Positions 56,080-64,000 of a stretch of 64,000 nucleotides of DNA are shown piece after piece. The DNA comes from Carallia brachiata (taxonomy: Eukaryota > Streptophyta > Magnoliopsida > Malpighiales > Rhizophoraceae): NCBI GenBank assembly GCA_021464245.1, contig JADCRB010000038.1:3088320-3152319 (forward strand). Direction: 5' to 3'. The translations under genes were made by a program, and so were the position numbers. Under the pieces are notes generated by a model. It ran no database searches, was not told the DNA's origin, and saw nothing but the letters and a program-made list of their open reading frames with translations. Position 1 is the first letter of the stretch. Each line of letters begins with the position of its first letter.

Positions 56080-56370
56080 GCTAAATGGTTGTAGTCATAG
56101 GTAGCTTCTATAGCTATCATATACGAAGTGATAAAAAAAATTATACAACGTATTAAAAGAAATTAAACGAAGTGTAACCAATTATTAAAAAAAAATTTTG
56201 GTTTTAAATGACTAGTTACACGTTGTATCATTTCCAAGGATACATTGTATAATTTTTAATGACACGTCGTATAATTTTTAGTTACACGTGGTATAATTTT
56301 CAATGACACATCCTATAATTCTTATGTTATATCGTATATGACAGTTACAGAAATTACCTAAGACTACAGC
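56080..56370. mobile_element. foldback-type AT-rich repeat
   Basis: Left arm with attatacaacgtattaaaag and right arm with several acacgttgtatc / cacgtcgtataatttt phrases form an imperfect long inverted repeat. Similar vocabulary occurs at about 8,700-8,890. No coding capacity; probably a MITE. Confidence 0.45.
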
Positions 56371-57523
56371 CACCTAATGGTGTCCTTCTCTAAATTGTTT
56401 TGATGTGGCTTGTAAAAATGTAGCACATCACATGCCTGCTCTGCTCTGAGTAAGGATTTACCTAGATGATCTTGGTTTGGAAATCATTTTATTGTTGGAT
56501 GGAGAATTGAGGTTCACCGAGAGAGAGGCGGAGGAGAGAGAGAAATATTGAGGAAAAAAATTAATGACCGTCGCGTCATCAAAATTAACTGATGTGGATT
56601 AATTGCTCTCCACATCAGCACAACATTGTGACCTGTCATGCTTACATGTAAGTGCCACGTCAATAATTAATGGCAAATTTAACAGAATTCGAGTTAGTGA
56701 CTTATTAGTATACTTTTTTTAACAATTCTGACCTAAAATAAATTTTTTTTTTAATTATCCACCTATTTTGATATTTTTAAAAAGTTACAAATCTAAAAAA
56801 AATACTTAACCCGATTACTGATGCATCTTCCAGGGCTACAGAAGAAATGCCAAAGGTTAATTCACATGTCATTGATTGATATTGCACTTACAAACTGCAC
56901 TGATGACTTCAAATTCCAATATTGCCAACTTTATTTGCATGGCGATAATATTTTTCACTCCATTAAAAAAAAAAAAATTGTTCCCCTAGAAAAGACTCCT
57001 CGACACTTACGCAGACGAGTAAATGGGTATGTACATATAGGCTCGGGTCATTCAATCTTATTACTTAATTGTAAGTAATTGTTAAAATTAAATGATGCAG
57101 ATCTTTGTCTAATCATGTTTTCATTTAATAGAATTGAAAATAAAAAAAAAACAAAAAAAATTATGTGAGCAAAGAAGGAAAAAAAAAACAAAATGGACCC
57201 AGTACTTTATTAAGTAGTAAAAATTTAAAAAAACAAGAAAACTACCACAAATGTGATGCTTATATATATATATTGTTTAACTTATCCTAGAAGATTATAT
57301 TATACTTTAGTGAAATACAGAGATTACAAGAAACATTAACATTATAAATTTACCCTATAACCATATTGGACTTGACAATGGAAATAAGCCTACGACTTAA
57401 ATTATTCAAAAAATATAACTTGAGGCAAAAATCTCAGTTTTAAGTCCATTATAAACACCAAATGTCAAATTTTTTAGAACAACAAGAGCGGAAATGTTGG
57501 TGGCTTAGGTGGCTTTGTAGCCT

Positions 57524-58114
57524 TCATAACAAGCTTCTCTGTTCGGGTGGCTCACATGGACATGGCAATGCTATGAACCTTGGAATTTGGTCTCCAGGCA
57601 TCAATACTGGAATGCTTTGGCCTTGTTTTTGCTTCAAGTCCTATAAATATATGAAATAGCCAAAGGAAAGCGTCATTTATAATTATATTCAACGGAAAGA
57701 CTCTTTTTTTTTTTTTTTCTCTTTTGCAGGGTTATTAAAAATTTGGAAGAAAATAAGTACACATCTTTTGTCAGAATTCATTCAGTAATCACGACATCAT
57801 TATTTAATTTTTATGAATAAAAAATAACATCCAGAATATTGGGCAACGCTCTAAAATATTTTTGGATTGGAGAAATTAGTTACCGTTTCAGCTGACTTGG
57901 ACTTGGGTGATGATGATGCTTCAATGTCTTCCTCAGGAATTGGGTCTTCGAAGAAAGACCTGCGGAGTGACCTGAGCTTGTCCCAGTGGTAGACGCAGGA
58001 GAAAATGCTGCTGAGGCTGAAGATGACAATCAAGAGGAGGGTGGTGCCAAGAGGGAATCCAAGGGAAGGCCTAGATGCATCCACGTGGGGCGGCGAGAAA
58101 TCTGGACTCTCCAT
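57524..58114 (-). pseudogene. At5g65660-like gene, copy B, frameshifted in exon 2
   Basis: Same structure as copy A: exon 1 at 58,114-57,884 (MESPDFSPPHVDASRPSLGF, one membrane segment, HWDKLRSLRRSFFEDPIPEE) and exon 2 from 57,640. In exon 2 one C is missing near 57,546-57,550 (accc for ccccg in copy A). The reading frame therefore leaves the family after ...ALPCPCEPP and reaches TGA at 57,526-57,524. The predicted product is 115 aa against 132 in copy A and lacks the Lys/Pro-rich tail. The membrane part is intact, so a truncated protein is possible, but a decaying duplicate is more likely. Splice sites are conserved; the TATA-like site is weaker than in copy A. Confidence 0.82.
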
Positions 58115-59324
58115 GGTGCAGACTAATTCCTGCAGCACTAGCCCCTTCTTTCATGTGTTACAAGATGAAGAAAAAGGTGAACAAAAAGGCAAAATGGGTA
58201 CTGTGTACAAAACTTTCACAGTTTAAGGTTTGATGATGATCGAATGAAAGTAGAAGGGAGAACAAAGCATATGAAAAATGGGAGAGCGAAGGAGAAAAAC
58301 AGAACAGAGAAGCTAAAAAGAGAGTTGAGCAAATGAAGCTTTTGGGCAGACAGGACGAGGTGGAGTTTTGGGGGTGGGGGAGAAGGATATACATTAAAAA
58401 AACCTAAAATGTTTGTGGGCAAATATTATGTAATTGTGAGTAATTTTTATACAATTATAATGATAATAAATAATATAAAAAATATTATTATCTTTTCACT
58501 TTATTTTTTTAATTATAATTACATAAAAATATTCATAATTATATAAATTATATGTATATAAACACAATTTATCAATCAATATCTGTCATAGACAGTCCCC
58601 TTAAAAAAAAAAGGATCCATTATATAATCAAACAATTTTTTTCTATTATATCTGCATGTATTTTTTTTATGCAACTACATATAAAAAAATGTGCAACGAA
58701 AAAATAATAATATTTTTTAAATTATTTTTTATCGATTTAATTGCACAAAACACGTTCTTAATTACACAAAAAAAAATTTACATAGAGACAATAAAAAAAA
58801 TTATTTGAACATAAACTTTTTTCCTAAAAAAACATGCAGAGAGATGATAGAGTACGTGCGAAGGACACCAAAATCTCCGAGCTAATGTGCGGAAAAATGA
58901 GTAGGGTCCACTCGCTGATCGTGAGCGTAAATGACAACGGCTTAAAATTTTATTTTCGAAATTTTAAATATTTTTTTATTAACATGAAATCATAAAATTT
59001 AATTTTGAAAAGTACGTTAAGAATATGTGGGAACAGGAAAATTTGACTTCATGGTAGAAAATAAAAAAGGAAAAAAAAATGAAGAGATGGTGAATATAAC
59101 AGATAGAAAAAGATAAGTAATCACAGATTTACTGAAAGTGTAGCGAAGTGGTTCTTTTTTTTAAAAAAAAATCTATAATAATTTATGTGATTAAAAGCAG
59201 CCACTTCAATCAAGAGATCTAAAATTTTAACTTTATATCTCTTTCTCATCTTTCTTTATTCTTAATTATTGGATTATTAATTTTAAAAAAATTAAAAAAC
59301 AAAAAAAACAGTAACTTTTTTTCA

Positions 59325-59515
59325 GTACAATAATAATGATATTATAATTAATAAAAAGTAATGATTAAAAAATTGTGATAAAGAAAATAAATGATAATTT
59401 ATGAGAGAAAAAATAAAAAATAATGGTTTGAATTGATTAAATATGAATAAAAAAATAAAAAAATATTTTTTTTTTCTATTTTCCTTTCTTTTTCCTTTGA
59501 AAATTTTGAATCACA
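59325..59515. mobile_element. MITE-like element, TGTTTGG family, copy 3 of 3
   Basis: Very like 37,696-37,885 (gatattataattaataaaaag through gaaaattttgaatcacag). It is inserted at a different place in the unit, next to the conserved block at 59,529, and is followed by ataaaggttttgcc, which is also what follows the 37,696 copy. Confidence 0.55.
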
Positions 59516-59528
59516 GCATAAAGGTTTT

Positions 59529-59688
59529 GCCCACTACTCTTGAAGCTTGTCCTGTGACAAATTGCGCTTCTGTTTATATTGCTTTCCCGTTTCAAGCACG
59601 GCTTTTGGCAATCGGTTTGGCCCCAGAGCAGGAATTTCAAGATACAACATATTGGATCGGCCACAGCATTCAATTAAAATGGAGTAGT
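59529..59688. other. conserved block, unit B counterpart
   Basis: Near-identical to 30,066-30,223. Contains the uninterrupted LTR target site (gtctt at 59,689-59,693) just after it. The plus-strand frame TTLEACPVTNCASVYIAF continues to 59,715. Function unknown. Confidence 0.35.
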
Positions 59689-61009
59689 GTCTTTTGTGGG
59701 TTCACTCTCGCATAAGCTTTTAACTGGGATTTGGGAATTCCTTCCATGAATTAGGCAAGGAGCTGGAGTGTCTTCAACTACTACTAGGCACTAGCTTGCA
59801 TTAAAGGTTTTGCCTACCTAACTTAGCTGCCTGTAACAGAACTTGAAGATTATCTCAATGACTAGGATGAAAAAAACAAGGGCACAATTATGTTACCATG
59901 TAATCTGCGACACGTAAAATTTACATAATTAATTTAACGATTTTTTTAAATTTAATATATTTTTTATAATCTAATAATTTAAATTTTACATGTCAATTTT
60001 GTGTCTTCATACCTTTTTCCCAAAAAAACAATAATAAGCTATACATTTTGCTTAATACTTAATCCACACAAAACTTATTTCTAACCTTACCATGTTTAAT
60101 GTCATGAGCCTTGGTTTAAAATTTGAACTCTAGAAATTATTCGAGCACCATGTTGCAACATAATATGTTAGTAGTCAAAAAATAATAGAACTTTATTTTA
60201 TGTCGAAATGCACTGAGCAAGGCTATTTGCCGACTACATTGAGAGCTATTTGGCCGCTCATTTCAACAAAAAAGAGAAAATAATAATAATAAAAAAAAAG
60301 AGAATCCGAATGTCAACAAAGAGAATTAACATGGAGAAAAGGGAACATGGATCGTACTATTGTATCCGTAATGTTTTCACCTCAAGTCAAAATTGTTCCT
60401 GTCGCTTGTACTTTATAACTAAGATAGCGGTGGAGAAAAAAAAAATTCATTTAGTAATTTAATTTTAAATAATAATAAAATAATTATATAATTTATTAAA
60501 AATATTTATTATTTTATCTTTTTTTTAATTTTAATCATCTAAAATTTATATCATTTTATTTTTTATTTTGATTATTATTTAAATATTATTATCTAATATT
60601 TTATAAAAAAAAAATTAGAGCAAAAGCACCAAAAATTTGAGGCACCGTTTTTAGAACATGTGAGATATGTATGCAATTTTCTCAAAGGTCAATAATTAAT
60701 TATGAGTTATTCTTGTGGACTATTTTAGAAGAAATGCCGTGTGGGATTCAAATTACACAAGAATTCATTTTTCTTTAGACAAAGCCTCCCTCACCTCAAT
60801 ACTTAGAGAAATTTTTTTTAAAAAAAGTAGTTCATTTCCTCAATTTAATATTCGGATGACTATTTTGGGTAACTTAGCAACGATCCCTAGCCTTGGCAGG
60901 CCAAAAATGATGAACGTTTCACTAAAATATAACCTACGCTCACATAATCATGTTCTTTCTGAAATATTGGTTCAATTAGGCTGCAGTCAGCCAATACAGG
61001 ATTTGAGGC

Positions 61010-61315
61010 TTCATGGTTTACAGATTTCCAGGGAGAATACTGCAAACTGCAAGCTCTCTCTGCCTTTGGTCCTTGACCTGGCCAGCAACAGCTGAATCCA
61101 AGCTATAAAATCACAGAGCAACATCCGAAGTCATTTTCACATCTTTCTGGTGCTTTATGCTTGTCCCAGTCCAATGGACCAAAATGACAGTGTCTCATTT
61201 GTTTAGAAGCGTTAAGATCTATTGGGTCAACATTCTTTTATAAACTATATCACCTTCATTCCCTTATATCAGTGTTACATATGTTCCTCTTATTTTTAGG
61301 TCATAAAAATGAAAA
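61010..61315. other. strongly conserved non-coding block
   Basis: Matches 39,586-39,890 with only scattered mismatches over about 300 bp, much better than the DNA on either side. The overlapping frames differ between the two copies, so coding constraint is unlikely. It could be a non-coding RNA, a regulatory element or a converted tract. Confidence 0.4.
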
Positions 61316-61617
61316 AGTATAAATGGTATTCTACAGTCATGCCAGAGGATACGTATATCTTATTTTGGTGCATATTTGGAATTGCAAATGGTCATTTCTC
61401 TCCCACATCTGAATTTTTAACCAAATGGCTTTGCGGCCCGACGACCAATTAGTCCCCCTGAATTACAAATAGAAGTTGCAAAATATTCCTTTGTTTCTTG
61501 AACCAGTGAATTCTTGAACTATAACGATTGCATATTTGGTTGATCGCAAAAATAAACAAACAAAATTAATACACATATTGGCCAACATGCTTCTATGCTT
61601 GCGAATGGAACACTTTC

Positions 61618-63205
61618 CTAATAAAAGAATGGGGCTAGTAATGATATTGATTCCCCGAATGGGCTTAAGGCTCAGACTCGCCCTTGATAACTTAACAGTA
61701 GTAGGAAGCCCACTTTGGCAGGCTTGTCCTAGGACCCCAAAAAGAATTTCCAGAGCAGTCATTCCTAAGTCCGAAGAATAGGTCCAATATGAAAGAAAAC
61801 TTTCTAGAAGACTATTCTATTAATATCCTGAAACGATGACATCAATGTATATACGTAGTTATAAATATCACACAGAGTTTATATAGAGTTACAGTCCCAA
61901 GATAAGCTTTAATTGCTCAATATTACATTGCTTGTTATCCTTAGACCACCATGCTGATGTAGACATTGGAGTGCTAGTATTGCATATTCACCTAACATAC
62001 CATAGCCTTCTTGTCTTCCAGCTCAAAGAATCCGAATAATCTTGCGGTGACCTAGTCCAAACTCACATACCCAGAACCCAAGTTAGTTGAGCCCATTGCT
62101 AGTCTCTTAAAGTCAACTCAAGTCTCCACTCTGAGACTCACTTGATTAGTCAATATTGTGAGAAAACAAACCCTGGCCTCTCTTGCCCCTTAATTTATCA
62201 CAACACTTGCACGGACCTCATCAAATCTTCATTATACTAGAAAGCTTAAATATTGACAAGACTTGTGAAATTAGATTGGTTCTCACTTGCGATTTGCTGT
62301 ACGAAGTTAGGTCTTACTAATCATCTTCCAATTTGAACAAAAGGCTATGGCTGAATTCTTGCATGCTCCCCAATAAATGTATTGACGGAGGGTCGAAGCG
62401 TTATCGAATTGGGTTTGTGGCTTCGAAGTCGAGGTATAAAAGGCATGGAATTTATGGATTTTCTATTGACTTTTTGTGGCAAGGATAACAAGCTGAAGCC
62501 CACCAAGACCTAAACGAGGCTCTGGTTACCATTCCTTTAGGTCAAATTAAATCCTCTCATGGCTTTTGCAGGTTTTGGATTGGCTCATATTTTCCATCTA
62601 CAGCTGACTAAGAATCAATTCACCAGTAAATGAAACCATCACAAATTTTCTTTTTATTTTCCTTTTCATTCGAATGCCAATCAAGTTGATACAATTCGAA
62701 TTCCTGTTATATAATTTCTCCGTAAGTTGAAATATGTTAGATGTCCCTAACTAAAATGGAATGAGTGATTTGGTTGAAGTGCAAATATTAGGTTCTAGAA
62801 TCAGCAATGAAAGAATTATGTTTGGTCTCTAACATTTAACAAGTTAATTACTGATTATTTCGTATTAAAAAACAAATTTACCCCTCTCTCTTCCAGATGT
62901 GTGCCAAAGACACTAAGTTGCTAAACTGGGCGGTTGCCGCCTCCTCATCAACCCCTTGGTTCAGATTTTCCCTCCTATTACATGTCAGAAAGGCTAAAAA
63001 AAAAAACACATTTGTAAACGTGTCAACTTTTGTTGGATGCAAGGATTCGTATGCCAATCGCTTTTATTTTATTTATGAGCACTATTATGTAGATGTAGGA
63101 TAAGAATATGTAAGCGAACGTATGATAAATTTGATAGTATCTAACAATTTATTCATTTTTTTGAATTCAACCATTTAATTATCTAGATTTCACTTTAATC
63201 CCACC
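61618..63205. other. intergenic DNA right of the tandem duplication
   Basis: No match to unit A and no recognised exon. A TATA-like gaggtataaaaggc near 62,432 has no convincing gene after it. Short frames at 61,536-61,781 and 62,897-63,103 are not recognised. Confidence 0.45.
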
Positions 63206-64000
63206 TAATTTGTTGGTCCTAAATGTACCCAAGAAGGGGTGAATTAGATAGTCAAATAACATGTTACTAACACTTGTATAGGATGAAAATAAAAACTTAA
63301 AAGTAAACTGTCACTGAAAATATATATATAGCCAAACAATAAACTTTAAGAAATAAATTGCAATGACTATAACGTATGGAATGAATAAATATATAACAAG
63401 TGATAGAAATTGCAAGATAAGAAAACAACTTAAAACTATAGTCAATATGAGAAGAGAATCAAGTGAATAAATAAATTGTGACGTGTGTGCGTAAAAAAAA
63501 ATATTAAAGAGTATAAAGAAAAGTAGGACGTAGAAAATTTATAAAAGTTCAGAACTTTTGTTCCTACATTCTCTTTTCGAGACCTTTCGTCTTGAGAGTT
63601 TAAGCTCTGCTAATAAAATAATTTTCTAATTGTGAGGAGAACAACAATAATTTGGTGATTTATCGATCAATATTGCAACCTTGAATGCTAGTGTGACCTT
63701 AAGAACACACACTAGCTTTCTCAAATAAAAAAACACTTTTTTTCTTTCAACACAAACACCCTCTCTTCTATTTTGAAAGCTCACTTTTGTACATCACAAA
63801 GAAAACACTCCTCTTTCACAATAACAATCCAACACAATAGATAGAATGAGAGGAATAGAGAGGGATTAAGTTATTGGAACAGGAAAGAGGGTAAGATTGA
63901 AAATGAAAAAATTGCTTCAAGTCGTGTAAACAATATTACTCTCCTTAAGACAAAATTTGTCATCACTAAATTGTAACAGAGGTATAATGCGAACTCTCTC
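63206..64000. repeat. unclassified dispersed-repeat-like sequence to the window edge
   Basis: Begins near ttggtcctaaatgtacccaa and gaaggggtgaattag, wording I remember from a common plant repeat class whose type I cannot fix. No domain is visible before the window ends. Confidence 0.3.

Larger units (their letters stand above)
40338..61617. repeat. tandem duplication, unit B
   Basis: Direct copy of unit A starting at about ttagcaagattaatagac. Carries LTR element copy 2, two SINE-like insertions, its own MITE-like insertions and the frameshifted paralogue of the membrane-protein gene. Without the large insertions it is about 10.6 kb. Confidence 0.9.

Noticed and set aside
62432..62445. TATA-like box as start of a gene
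   Set aside because: No coding exon or conserved leader follows within a few hundred bases.
1..64000. CRISPR array or bacterial operon
   Set aside because: Repeats are microsatellites, minisatellites and transposons; genes are spliced plant genes.

Overview
The window is nuclear DNA of a eudicot plant, very probably woody; I cannot name the species. The reasons are GT-AG introns, AT-rich intergenic DNA, Tat-type Ty3/Gypsy LTR retrotransposons, MITE-like and SINE-like insertions, and two genes whose best remembered matches are Arabidopsis neighbours on chromosome 5: bHLH93 (At5g65640) and the small proline-rich membrane protein At5g65660. True host genes are few. Most short ORFs here are chance frames.

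Layout. 1-12,340 is AT-rich intergenic DNA with microsatellites, a minisatellite and MITE-like repeats. 12,459-13,810 is a complete four-exon bHLH transcription factor gene (332 aa, bHLH93-like). 13,918-19,029 is intergenic, with a GC-rich minus-strand block near 16.0-16.5 kb and a retroelement-like relic near 17.6-18.4 kb. From about 19,030 to 61,617 the window is a direct tandem duplication: unit A about 19,030-40,228 and unit B about 40,338-61,617. Each unit carries one copy of the At5g65660-like gene on the minus strand. Copy A (28,486-29,146) is intact. Copy B (57,524-58,114) has lost one base in exon 2 and ends early. 61,618-64,000 is intergenic or repeat.

The two units act as each other's empty-site control. 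Comparing them exposes mobile insertions: two related LTR retrotransposons (30,229-37,596 on plus, 41,228-51,643 on minus), a poly-A tailed retroposon (19,393-20,206), two SINE-like insertions (40,531-40,730 and 52,258-52,434), a 711-bp insertion with a 12-bp target duplication, and several MITE-like elements.

The most striking content is inside the two LTR retrotransposons. Both are Tat-lineage Ty3/Gypsy elements (gag, protease, reverse transcriptase, degenerate RNase H, second RNase H, integrase). Between integrase and the 3' LTR, both carry an intronless, sense-oriented gene for a WUSCHEL-type (WOX) homeodomain. Downstream lie a WUS-box (TLPLFP) and an EAR-like LDLEL motif, in the same order as in cellular WUS-clade proteins, and copy 1 has a TATA box about 95 bp before the ATG. 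The gene sits at the same internal position in two independent insertions with different target sites, so it belongs to the element, not to the flanking host DNA. Both copies now carry frameshifts. A second conserved small ORF (MASLCTC...) follows it. I know of no established description of such an element but cannot search; novelty is unproven.
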